Of a DNA stretch of 21,710 bases, positions 14,786 to 21,710 are shown piece by piece (position 1 is the first letter of the stretch; every line of letters starts with the position of its first letter). The notes under the pieces were generated by a model, which saw only the letters and a program-made list of their open reading frames with translations, ran no database searches and had not been told where the DNA came from. The translations under genes and the position numbers were made by a program. Source of the stretch: a virus; the IMG/VR virus record IMGVR_UViG_3300048573_000167, positions 1-21,710 of that record; one strand, written 5' to 3'.

Positions 14786-15265
14786 ATGGTAAAACTAATA
14801 ATATCAATAGACGACATAGTTAGGTTATCGGGGTTTGATGGAAATATCGATAATGATTCGATAAATCCGTTTATATTTATGGCACAAAACAGCGAAATTA
14901 AGCGCATTTTGGGTGTAGATTTGTACAATAAAATCGTTTTCGACTACGAAAATGAGGGATTAGCCAATGAATATTTAACCATTTATAACGATTATGTGGC
15001 AACAATTCTAGCTTATTATAGTTGTAGTTTCTACCTACAATTAGGAGTTGCGAAAGTTTCTCAAAACGGTGTTTATTTGGTAACACCCGAAAGAACAGAA
15101 CAACTTACAGACGATGAAAGAAACAAAAAAGGGCAGTTATACGAAAAATTATCAATCGGATTAGAAAATAAATTAATTGAATACTTAAACAGTATTACAA
15201 TTCCTGAATGGAAAGCACCTGATCAAACAAAAGCGAAATCATCATTTAACTGGATAAAAGTATAA
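14786..15265 (+). CDS. Head-tail connector (adaptor) protein
   Basis: This 159-residue protein is mainly helical. It opens 'MVKLIISIDDIVRLSGFDGN' and continues with 'NPFIFMAQNSEIKRILG' and 'ATILAYYSCSFYLQLG', the layout of gp6-like head-tail connectors and of a connector family (I believe DUF6712) common in Bacteroidetes phages. It follows the portal by 5 bases, the expected neighbour for a ring that sits below the portal. Its stop overlaps the next ATG by one base. There is no strict motif, so fold prediction would be needed to fix the family. Confidence 0.65.
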   Translation: MVKLIISIDDIVRLSGFDGNIDNDSINPFIFMAQNSEIKRILGVDLYNKIVFDYENEGLANEYLTIYNDYVATILAYYSCSFYLQLGVAKVSQNGVYLVTPERTEQLTDDERNKKGQLYEKLSIGLENKLIEYLNSITIPEWKAPDQTKAKSSFNWIKV

Positions 15266-15726
15266 TGGGAAAGATAACACACGATATATCAAGTCCTAAC
15301 GATGGATTAGGCGATGTGCTAAGACAAGCTTTCGAAAATCAAAACGCAATGAATACTGAGCTTTACGATAGCACAGTTAAGAAAGTTACAGGCAAAGGAT
15401 TGAGCGATGTTAATTATTCTAGTGCTGACAAAGCCAAATTAGATTCGATTGCCTTGAATGCGCAAGTAAACGTACAAGCCGATTGGTTACAAGAAGACGA
15501 CACTCAGGATAATTTTATTAAAAATAAACCGAGTATAGAGAAATTTCCCAAAACACAATTTATAGCCAATGGGATTACAGCTACTTATGATATAGGTGTA
15601 TTGTCCAACATAACAGCTGTCTTTTGGAATGGAGCTTTGCTTAACGACAGTGATTGGTCTCAAATAGGATCAGAATTTACACTATCATTTATCCCTGAAT
15701 TAAACGAAATAATTAAACCAATTTAA
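15265..15726 (+). CDS. Tail fibre adaptor or fibre stem protein
   Basis: This 153-residue protein holds a widespread phage fibre module: 'VTGKGLSDVNYSSADKAKLD' (about 41-60), 'NAQVNVQADW' (about 65-74) and 'FIKNKPS' (about 84-90). The module forms a trimeric stem segment in many tail fibres. The C-terminal part (about 95-153) is a separate strand-rich piece. It lies just before the large spike gene, so a role as the stem or adaptor that joins the spike to the virion is likely. Confidence 0.7.
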   Translation: MGKITHDISSPNDGLGDVLRQAFENQNAMNTELYDSTVKKVTGKGLSDVNYSSADKAKLDSIALNAQVNVQADWLQEDDTQDNFIKNKPSIEKFPKTQFIANGITATYDIGVLSNITAVFWNGALLNDSDWSQIGSEFTLSFIPELNEIIKPI

Positions 15727-15728
15727 AA

Positions 15729-18700
15729 ATGAAAAAACTACTTTTTTTACTACTATCTACCGTATCGTTTTACAGTCAAACTTACCAAAACCCGACATTT
15801 GGAAAGGTAACTGAAAAAACAAATGCAACAGACACGACCCCAGCCTTTTTCGTGACCACACAAACAGATGGGGTTCACAAAAAAACCGCAACAGCTTTGA
15901 TTGCAAAAGTCGCAACAGTTAACGATTCTTTGGCTTTGAAAGAAAATGCGTCAAACAAACAAAACTCTCTTACAGTTGACGGTACAGGGGCTAAGTTCCC
16001 TACCGTGGATGCGGTTAATAGATTGAAATGGATTAAATCAAACGAATCACTTTCTTTGGCTCAAAGAAAAGGGGGTGTTTTATACGGCATTATAGACCAA
16101 TATACAGGCGAAGAAATGACACTTTCAAAAGTAACAGGAACGCCAACGACTGATGGGGTTGTTTATTTTCAACTAGGAGCTGAATATTTTAAAAGGAATT
16201 TTAAAACACTGAATGTAAAATGGTTTGGCGCAACAGGGGATGGGTTAAGTGACGACACTTTAGGACTACAAGCTTCTTTAGCCCATGATGGTCATATTTA
16301 TATTCCATCAGGAAATTATAAAATAACAAACAGTTTGTTTTTAGAATCGAATACTACTTTAGAAGGTAATAGAGATTCTAAAGTATTTATGGAAAGCAAC
16401 CCAAATGGTTATAATTTAATTTGCGTGAAAGACAAAGAAAACGTAACTATAAAAGGTTTTTCAATAGTAGGTGTATCTGGTTCTGGTGTTGCTTTTCCAC
16501 CTGCTGGAGTTGTTGACGGTCAGGGGGTGTGTTTTATTGCTTATGGAAGCAATAATATATCAGTAATTGATATGTATTCATCTGCTAATGGATTAGGGTC
16601 TGGAAATTTCTACTTTTCAAGAGTAAGCAACGGAAGAATGGAAAACAACTATGTGGAGCTTTCTTCTAACGCTTTTGTTGTAGATAATTATTACAATGCC
16701 CCTATCAATGCCCCGAACAGTAATAATTCTTCTAATATTATTATAACTGGAAACAATGTAAGGGATATGAGTGGACGAGGAATAGCAGTAGATGCAGGTT
16801 CTGCTTCAGGACATGACAACTTCATAATATCTAACAATACTATAATGTCTTGCGCTTGGGCTGGTATACAATCTAATATATCAGGAGGGATAATAAGTAG
16901 CAACACTATTTATGGAAAAAGAGACGAGGGTTTGTCGGTAATGGGAGACCAACAGTCACTGCCTACTTACTATGGTCTTCTTATTGATTTAAGTGCGGAA
17001 AATTTGATTATTGAAAACAACGCCTTTGACTATATAATGCGAAATGGCTTAAGTATTCTTAGGGGTAGCAATATCACTATAAAAAATAATAATTTTTCAA
17101 TGGCAGTTAGTTTTGAAAATCAATGGGATGAATATAATTTAGAATTGATAGCTGATTATGAGGGAGCGGAATCTTTTAGTTTTATTCAGGCACAGTTAGA
17201 TTCAAATTCTCCTGTTTCTTTTGAAAATTTAACTATATCTGGAAATATTTTTAAATCAGAATTAATTCATTCTAATATAAATAAAATCCCCCCAGGTCTC
17301 GGAATATATAGCAATACCATCAATACATCTTTAACTGACAAAATCAACATAGTTATAGATAACAATGATTTTACAGATATTAACGAATTATCTAAGGTTG
17401 TTGATTATTTTTCAGCAAACCATGTTAAGTCTGGTAACATTAGCTTAAGAAGCAATGTTGTCCGTCCGAACAACCCACTCACATATGGTTTTGTTTTGGC
17501 AAACCTTGAAAGGATTGTTCTTGAAAATAATCAAATGACTAATTTAAAGATTGGCCTTTCGACAAATTTAGTTAGTTACTTAAATATGGATGGCAACAAG
17601 TGGAAAGATGTTGACATCGCTGTTAAGTTTGACGTGGCAAACTTGTCGAATATGATTAGTACTTTTATAACCTCTGATTTTTTCGAAAATATTGGGACTT
17701 GGTGTTTTTTTTCAACAATTCAAGGGGGATATATAAATCCGTATAGCAACGCTTCTAATTGCACATATTCAAATACTTCTTTGAATAAAATAAAAAATCA
17801 ACCGTTTCCTTTATATATTAAAAACTTAACTTCAGTAGCTATTCCGACAAATGGTTATTGGGCAAAAGGAGACATTATAGATATATTAAACGCCACAAAT
17901 TACGAACATTTTTTATGTGTAGCAGATGGTAATGTAGGAACATGGATTCAAGCGTCACCAACAGAAAATGTAATAGAAACTAAATCGTCTTTAAATAGTC
18001 CATCCTTTACAGGCACGCCAACAGCACCAACAGCCACGGCAGGAACAAATAATACTCAAATAGCTACTACTGCTTACGTTTTGGGAAATTCAGCACGTCC
18101 ATTAGACTTGACTGCTAACAGAATTCCTAAAGCAGACAGCACTGGGGATGGGTTAGAAAACAGTATAATGGTTCAAGTTGGTGGCAATTTAGGAATTGGG
18201 TCGGCTACAACCCCAGGGGAAATGTTGCATTTAGGGGATGGGAATATGCTATTAGAAGGAGGAGGAGAAGTTGCTCAAAAATTCAAAAGAGATTTCACAA
18301 CAACGGGCGAAAATTTAGGAGTACCTACAGGCTCAGGTGCATCAGTAAATCCTATATTCCAAATAGGAAGAATTATCCAAGCTGGAGATGGAGACCCGGA
18401 AATTAGAGTAATGTACAGCGATGACAACACTATTGAGAGAACTGTATTTGAAGTCGATAGAAAAGGGATTGCTGCGTCTGTAAAAACAGGAGTGGGAAGC
18501 CATTTTGAGGGTTTTGCAGGATTGACCCATGTAAATCCTGTGTTTCGCTTAAATTCTTACCCAAGAATGAGGCTAGAAATGGGAGCAGGCGCAAATAATA
18601 TTACCGATGTGGCAGTTGAAAGAAGTGCTGCGGGGGGGTTAGACTTTTATACTGATAGTGCAAACAGAGGAGGGTTTAACAGTAACGGAAAATTAATTAT

Positions 18701-19130
18701 AAACAATACAGTTCAAGCAAGCCCAGCTACAAATGTAAATGAATTAGCTACTTTAGGACAGGTTGAGACTAATGCAAGTAGTGGAATCTATACGCCTACA
18801 TTAACTAGCGTAGCCAATATATCTTCGTTGATATTAACAAATGCTTCATACACAAAAACAGGAAATGTTTTTACAGTTACGGTTGGTTATAATTGCACAG
18901 CAACGACTGCGAATGTATTAACTATCTTTTCAATAACACTTCCAGTGAATCGAACTAGCGGAGGGATTATCAATATAGGAAGCGGGGCTTCTATAGGGAA
19001 TTCTAATTTTAATTTAATTCCAGTAATGTTACAAGGTAATAGTGTAAGTACGGTAAAATGTCATTTTAAACCCGCAACAACCGAAAATCAAGTAGGAAGT
19101 GTTTCGTTTCAATACAGCATTTTAGATTAA
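15729..19130 (+). CDS. Tail spike with pectate-lyase-like beta-helix and Sec-type signal peptide
   Basis: This 1133-residue protein starts with a typical secretion signal: MKK, the hydrophobic LLFLLLSTVSF, then YSQ before a likely cut near residue 17. Next comes a fibre-like N-terminal region (about 20-100). The beta-helix then opens with 'KWFGATGDGLSDDT' (about 164-177), the hallmark of the Pectate_lyase_3 / tailspike superfamily. Short repeated turns such as 'NITIKNNNFS' and 'NLIIENNAFD' follow to about residue 700. A collar (TPTAPTATAGTNNTQIATTA, near residue 760), a 'GIGSATTPGEMLHLGDGNML' segment and a strand-rich C-terminal domain complete it. Spikes of this fold bind or cut surface polysaccharide; the catalytic residues cannot be fixed by eye. 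Confidence 0.85.
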   Translation: MKKLLFLLLSTVSFYSQTYQNPTFGKVTEKTNATDTTPAFFVTTQTDGVHKKTATALIAKVATVNDSLALKENASNKQNSLTVDGTGAKFPTVDAVNRLKWIKSNESLSLAQRKGGVLYGIIDQYTGEEMTLSKVTGTPTTDGVVYFQLGAEYFKRNFKTLNVKWFGATGDGLSDDTLGLQASLAHDGHIYIPSGNYKITNSLFLESNTTLEGNRDSKVFMESNPNGYNLICVKDKENVTIKGFSIVGVSGSGVAFPPAGVVDGQGVCFIAYGSNNISVIDMYSSANGLGSGNFYFSRVSNGRMENNYVELSSNAFVVDNYYNAPINAPNSNNSSNIIITGNNVRDMSGRGIAVDAGSASGHDNFIISNNTIMSCAWAGIQSNISGGIISSNTIYGKRDEGLSVMGDQQSLPTYYGLLIDLSAENLIIENNAFDYIMRNGLSILRGSNITIKNNNFSMAVSFENQWDEYNLELIADYEGAESFSFIQAQLDSNSPVSFENLTISGNIFKSELIHSNINKIPPGLGIYSNTINTSLTDKINIVIDNNDFTDINELSKVVDYFSANHVKSGNISLRSNVVRPNNPLTYGFVLANLERIVLENNQMTNLKIGLSTNLVSYLNMDGNKWKDVDIAVKFDVANLSNMISTFITSDFFENIGTWCFFSTIQGGYINPYSNASNCTYSNTSLNKIKNQPFPLYIKNLTSVAIPTNGYWAKGDIIDILNATNYEHFLCVADGNVGTWIQASPTENVIETKSSLNSPSFTGTPTAPTATAGTNNTQIATTAYVLGNSARPLDLTANRIPKADSTGDGLENSIMVQVGGNLGIGSATTPGEMLHLGDGNMLLEGGGEVAQKFKRDFTTTGENLGVPTGSGASVNPIFQIGRIIQAGDGDPEIRVMYSDDNTIERTVFEVDRKGIAASVKTGVGSHFEGFAGLTHVNPVFRLNSYPRMRLEMGAGANNITDVAVERSAAGGLDFYTDSANRGGFNSNGKLIINNTVQASPATNVNELATLGQVETNASSGIYTPTLTSVANISSLILTNASYTKTGNVFTVTVGYNCTATTANVLTIFSITLPVNRTSGGIINIGSGASIGNSNFNLIPVMLQGNSVSTVKCHFKPATTENQVGSVSFQYSILD

Positions 19131-19152
19131 AAACTTTAAAAACAAATATATT

Positions 19153-19350
19153 ATGAAAAATTGGAAAACAAGTGTTTTTGGAACGTGTGCGTCAATATGC
19201 ACAGGATTAGCGGTATTAGAGGTGCCTTTTAAAGAATATTTCGCTGCTGGAGCAGTTATATTCGGGGCTTTATTTTCTTTGTTTAGCAAAGACCACAATG
19301 TAAGTGGTGCTGCAAAACAGAAATTAGTCTTACCAAATAAGGGGCTGTAG
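19153..19350 (+). CDS. Small membrane protein of the lysis cassette, holin candidate
   Basis: This 65-residue protein has one or two hydrophobic stretches (about 7-23 and 28-44) rich in A and G, followed by 'SLFSKDHNVSGA', an ending often seen in small lysis-region proteins of Bacteroidetes phages. It begins 22 bases after the spike stop and overlaps the next start by one base. The lysozyme further down has no export signal, so a pore-forming holin is needed nearby. This is one of three candidates. Confidence 0.65.
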   Translation: MKNWKTSVFGTCASICTGLAVLEVPFKEYFAAGAVIFGALFSLFSKDHNVSGAAKQKLVLPNKGL

Positions 19351-19661
19351 TGATTAAAAATAGAGATATACCATTCCTATTGTATTTTTGTTCCATTGTT
19401 TCCTATTTAACCGTAGGTAATAATGACACGAAGTTTTGGAATGGTCTCTTTTTTTGCTCTAATTATTTTGTTGTTTTTTTCTTATTTAGATTGAATAAAA
19501 ACAGAACAATTAGATTATTGGGAATGGATTTAGCTATTTCGTTATTTTTGTTTTCTGTTGTGAAATTTTTTACTAACTTTGAAGTAGAAAAAGAATATTC
19601 ATTTATTCCTTTTTTTATAATATTAATCGGATTTATATCGCTAAATAAATGGGGGAATTGA
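19350..19661 (+). CDS. Polytopic membrane protein of the lysis cassette
   Basis: This 103-residue protein begins at a GTG that shares one base with the preceding stop. It has about four hydrophobic segments (near 8-23, 29-46, 58-75 and 83-98), several rich in F, and short basic or acidic links. No family is recognised. Its position among the lysis genes suggests a holin or antiholin role, but membrane exclusion functions are also possible. It overlaps the next gene by 13 bases. Confidence 0.6.
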   Translation: MIKNRDIPFLLYFCSIVSYLTVGNNDTKFWNGLFFCSNYFVVFFLFRLNKNRTIRLLGMDLAISLFLFSVVKFFTNFEVEKEYSFIPFFIILIGFISLNKWGN

Positions 19662-19972
19662 AAGAGTATATTTTAGACCGCCTAACCATAATTTTGGTTG
19701 GGTTAAATGCAATCCTTCAATATGTAGGGGTTGAAAATATTAAAAGCACAATCTTATGGATTCTTACAATTACCTTGCTTGTTTTTAAAATTAGATCAGA
19801 GTTTTTAAAATATAAATGCAACAAAGAGGAATTAAAAATAGCATTAAAAATTAAAGAGGAAGAATTGAAACTAAAAATAATTGAAAATTTTAATTTGGAA
19901 CGGGATAATTTTTTTAAAACTAGAAAAAATGAAAACAACGCAGATAGGGATAGATTTGATAAAACACTTTGA
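19649..19972 (+). CDS. Membrane protein with C-terminal coiled coil (holin or spanin-like)
   Basis: This 107-residue protein has two hydrophobic segments (about 12-27 and 31-47), then a charged helical region rich in K and E (about 50-105) that should form a coiled coil. A membrane anchor plus coiled coil recalls inner-membrane spanins, and the overlap with the lysozyme gene (44 bases out of frame) recalls compact lysis cassettes. Two membrane passes fit a holin better. No outer-membrane spanin lipoprotein with a lipobox was seen nearby, which weakens the spanin idea. Confidence 0.55.
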   Translation: MGELKEYILDRLTIILVGLNAILQYVGVENIKSTILWILTITLLVFKIRSEFLKYKCNKEELKIALKIKEEELKLKIIENFNLERDNFFKTRKNENNADRDRFDKTL

Positions 19973-20420
19973 AAGCCTGCATGATGGGGATTTATTAGAA
20001 ATAGGCTTGCAACCCAAAATGTGCCCTGCTGGAATCTGGACGGAAGGATGGGGACAAGTAATTAGAGATTTAAGAGGACAATCATTTAAAGGCATCGCAA
20101 ATAAAGAAAAAGCCTACACAAATTCAGTCGTAAAAACTAAAGAACAAGCCGACAAATTGCTTGAAAAGAGTTTGATAGTTTACGAAGAAATCGTAATGAG
20201 AAAAATAAAAGTTCCATTAAAAGAAAACCAATTCGATGCTTTGGTATCTTACACTTACAACACAGGAGGAAGCGATAATTTATTTAAATTAATAAACCTA
20301 AACGCACCTATCGAGCAGATAAAAAAATGGTTTGAAACTAAATATATCACAGCTAACGGCAAAGTTTTAAACGGATTAGTAGCAAGAAGAAAAGCAGAAT
20401 TTAAACTTTATAACCTATGA
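19929..20420 (+). CDS. Endolysin, GH24 lysozyme
   Basis: This 163-residue glycoside hydrolase family 24 lysozyme cuts the glycan chain of peptidoglycan. The catalytic glutamate is E15 in 'IKHFES'. The region 'KMCPAGIWTEGWGQV' (about 30-44) matches the T4-type catalytic loop, with T38 conserved and cysteine 32 where T4 lysozyme has aspartate, a swap known in several phage lysozymes. 'QFDALVSYTYNTGG' (near residue 105) is the second conserved block. No signal peptide or anchor is present, so release depends on a holin. The ATG at 19929 (after TAGAAAAA) is chosen over an upstream TTG at 19881. The gene overlaps the preceding one by 44 bases. Confidence 0.9.
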   Translation: MKTTQIGIDLIKHFESLHDGDLLEIGLQPKMCPAGIWTEGWGQVIRDLRGQSFKGIANKEKAYTNSVVKTKEQADKLLEKSLIVYEEIVMRKIKVPLKENQFDALVSYTYNTGGSDNLFKLINLNAPIEQIKKWFETKYITANGKVLNGLVARRKAEFKLYNL

Positions 20421-20764
20421 GCGCACAACCAAAAACTTGGAAATGGAAAGACCACTATAAAGGAAGTACTTTTTCAGCTAAAAGTATAAAGTTTAATTTC
20501 GATATTACAGGCGTTACAATTATTTGTCAATTGAAAGCTCAAAGCGGTTCATCCGTAATTCACGAGTGGAAATCAGGCGTAAATATTACCGTTTTAGATG
20601 CTTTGATAGGTCACGTTGTTCTAAATCAGATTTATAAATTCAAGCCAGCAGCGGGGAATTATATTTTTGACGTAGAAACAGACAAACCTATAAACCAAGA
20701 TGATCAAACGTATATTTCAGGAACGCTTAAAGTAGTTCAAGACATAACAGTACCAACAGTATGA
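20417..20764 (+). CDS. Small strand-rich baseplate or fibre protein
   Basis: This 115-residue protein has strand-rich segments such as 'FNFDITGVTIICQLKAQSGS' (about 27-46) and 'AAGNYIFDVETDKP' (about 78-91), like the N-terminal beta-sandwich domain of baseplate upper proteins that open fibre clusters. It starts in an ATGA overlap with the lysozyme and ends in an ATGA overlap with the collagen-like protein, so it is coupled to both. The assignment is by general fold and position. Confidence 0.55.
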   Translation: MSAQPKTWKWKDHYKGSTFSAKSIKFNFDITGVTIICQLKAQSGSSVIHEWKSGVNITVLDALIGHVVLNQIYKFKPAAGNYIFDVETDKPINQDDQTYISGTLKVVQDITVPTV

Positions 20765-20958
20765 TAGAAGTTAGCGAAATAGTAGAAGTTGTAAACATTA
20801 CGGTTGACGAAACTACTGAAACGGTAAATCTTACTGTTACGGAAGTCGAGCAAGTTGTTACTATTGAAGTTTCAGAAGTCGGATTGCAAGGATTGCAAGG
20901 ATTGCAAGGAGAAAAAGGGGATTTTCCAAAATTAATAGATTTACCCATATTACCATAA
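20761..20958 (+). CDS. Small fibre protein with short collagen-like segment
   Basis: This 65-residue protein has two parts. The N-terminus is an acidic beta-like region with alternating T, V and E (NITVDETTETVNLTVTEVEQ, about 12-31). It is followed by a collagen-type Gly-X-Y run, 'GLQGLQGLQGEKGD' (about 41-54). Such short triple-helix segments are used in phage fibres to hold trimers together. The gene starts in an ATGA overlap and ends 17 bases before the next gene. An A10 tract (20964-20973) lies in that gap. Confidence 0.65.
   Translation: MIEVSEIVEVVNITVDETTETVNLTVTEVEQVVTIEVSEVGLQGLQGLQGEKGDFPKLIDLPILP
20881..20907 (+). repeat. Three tandem copies of a 9-base unit (GGATTGCAA)
   Basis: Three perfect GGATTGCAA copies encode GLQGLQGLQ. 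Each unit is three codons, so gain or loss keeps the frame and changes the length of the collagen-like segment. Confidence 0.95.
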
Positions 20959-20975
20959 CCATTAAAAAAAAAACT

Positions 20976-21524
20976 ATGCCATTAAACAGTACAGATCTTT
21001 TCTTAGTAGAAAGAGCAGGGGTTCAATATAAAATGACCTCGGATCAAATATCAACTTTTGTAGGAGCGGTTAAAGATTTAACCGCCACAACTTACGCTAA
21101 TATGTTAGCTGGAACATTTGTAGGAGGAGTTACCGCAAAAGCCGGGGATAGGTGCTTTATAGCAGCGCCATCTACAGACCCTACTGTAACAACAGGATGG
21201 GCTATTTATAGAATTACAAGTATCGCTCCAATTGTTGTTGCTAAAATACAAGAGCAGGAGAGTATGGATTTGTCTATTAACGTAGTTACAAATTTAACCG
21301 TTACAGTAGGTGCCGCTAGCGTTACTGTTAACAGCGATACAGGTACAGATGCGGTTATTCCCCTAGCAACAGCATCTTTAGCAGGTCTTGCAAGTCCGTC
21401 AATGTTTAGCAACGAACACGTTAAGGCGGTCGCTGGATTGACAGCAGCATCAAACCCAGTAAATGTGAACTCATCCACACAAGCAATTACGTTTGGAATT
21501 ACTCAACTAACGGCATTACCGTAA
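20976..21524 (+). CDS. Tail fibre protein with virion-attachment-type N-terminus
   Basis: This 182-residue protein opens 'STDLFLVERAGVQYKMTSDQ' (about 5-24), a module common at the start of phage fibre proteins. It continues with a T/A/V-rich strand region and 'VVTNLTVTVGAASVTVNSDT' (about 103-122), then 'ATASLAGLASPSMFSNEHVK', a fibre collar-like element. The following partial gene starts with a related module. Its ATG lies 17 bases after the previous stop, behind an A10 tract. It probably belongs to a cluster of fibre or adhesin subunits placed after the lysis genes. Confidence 0.65.
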   Translation: MPLNSTDLFLVERAGVQYKMTSDQISTFVGAVKDLTATTYANMLAGTFVGGVTAKAGDRCFIAAPSTDPTVTTGWAIYRITSIAPIVVAKIQEQESMDLSINVVTNLTVTVGAASVTVNSDTGTDAVIPLATASLAGLASPSMFSNEHVKAVAGLTAASNPVNVNSSTQAITFGITQLTALP

Positions 21525-21525
21525 A

Positions 21526-21710
21526 ATGGGAGCGCAATTAGGGGATGTTTTATACGCTGAAAGAGTCGGCATAGGTGGCAAAATCACGGTTGAAGAGATT
21601 GTAAACTTAGCTGGCGGTGGTACATTGATAACTGGAACAAGTATTTTAAACTTTGGAAACGAAACGGACAGTGTTACAGCAACAATAAGCAACGCTTCAA
21701 TAACCAATAC
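21526..21710 (+). CDS. Fibre protein, 5' part (cut by window end)
   Basis: The ATG at 21526 follows the previous stop by one base, and the frame stays open to the window edge (61 full codons). The start 'GDVLYAERVGIGGKITVEEI' resembles the 'DLFLVERAGVQYKMTSDQI' module of the preceding gene, followed by a glycine hinge (LAGGGT) and a strand-rich stretch (SVTATISNASITNT). It is most likely another fibre or adhesin subunit. Its length and receptor-binding part are unknown. Confidence 0.6.
   Translation, partial: MGAQLGDVLYAERVGIGGKITVEEIVNLAGGGTLITGTSILNFGNETDSVTATISNASITN

Noticed and set aside
1-21710. CRISPR array, insertion sequence or diversity-generating retroelement
   Set aside because: No spaced direct repeats, transposase, reverse transcriptase or template/variable repeat pair was seen on either strand.

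Overview
The window looks like the late (structural and lysis) half of a tailed phage or prophage of a Bacteroidetes host, most likely a flavobacterium. Supporting signs are the strong A+T richness, weak or absent Shine-Dalgarno sites, promoter -7 boxes of the TAnnTTTG type (9761, 10694), a small lipoprotein with the acidic CSNDDE start typical of flavobacterial surface lipoproteins, and a secretion signal ending in YSQ-T. All supported genes lie on the + strand and most overlap by 1-14 bases or are separated by a few bases. No integrase, repressor or replication gene is present, so prophage and free phage cannot be separated. The portal, gp10-like neck genes, tail terminator and tape measure, with no sheath gene, point to a long non-contractile tail (siphovirus-like).

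Layout: 3-820 holds the end of an unknown gene, a small helix-turn-helix protein and the small terminase subunit. 1007-2610 holds a small lipoprotein and the large terminase subunit. 2607-4310 holds an unassigned gene, a tail-terminator candidate and two gp10-like neck/head-tail genes. 4342-9749 holds two large tail structural proteins and the tape measure. 9750-10821 is an island: a ParB-like DGQHR gene with a structured, terminator-bearing intergenic region on each side. 10822-13298 holds the XkdF-like protease/scaffold, the major capsid protein and a likely tail-tube protein, closed by a strong terminator at 13325. 13363-15265 holds a small structural protein, the portal and a head-tail connector. 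15265-19130 holds a fibre adaptor and a 1133-residue beta-helix spike. 19153-20420 is the lysis cassette: up to three membrane proteins and a GH24 lysozyme. 20417 to the end holds small fibre or baseplate proteins, the last cut by the window edge.

The most interesting parts are non-coding or contextual. The two intergenic regions flanking the ParB-like gene both combine a Bacteroidetes promoter box, a hairpin at the predicted RNA 5' end, competing alternative pairings and an intrinsic terminator. One allows a perfect 6-base kissing-loop pairing. A hairpin of the form (A/C)CGTGT-RAAGAT-GCACG(T/G) occurs both at 4313 (just before a tail gene start) and at 10711, with one compensatory base-pair change between the copies. 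The gene order is also unusual: neck and tail genes precede the capsid genes, and the portal lies downstream of the capsid. The spike carries a Sec-type signal peptide and a surface-type lipoprotein sits between the terminase genes. I see no complete known defence or anti-defence system here.
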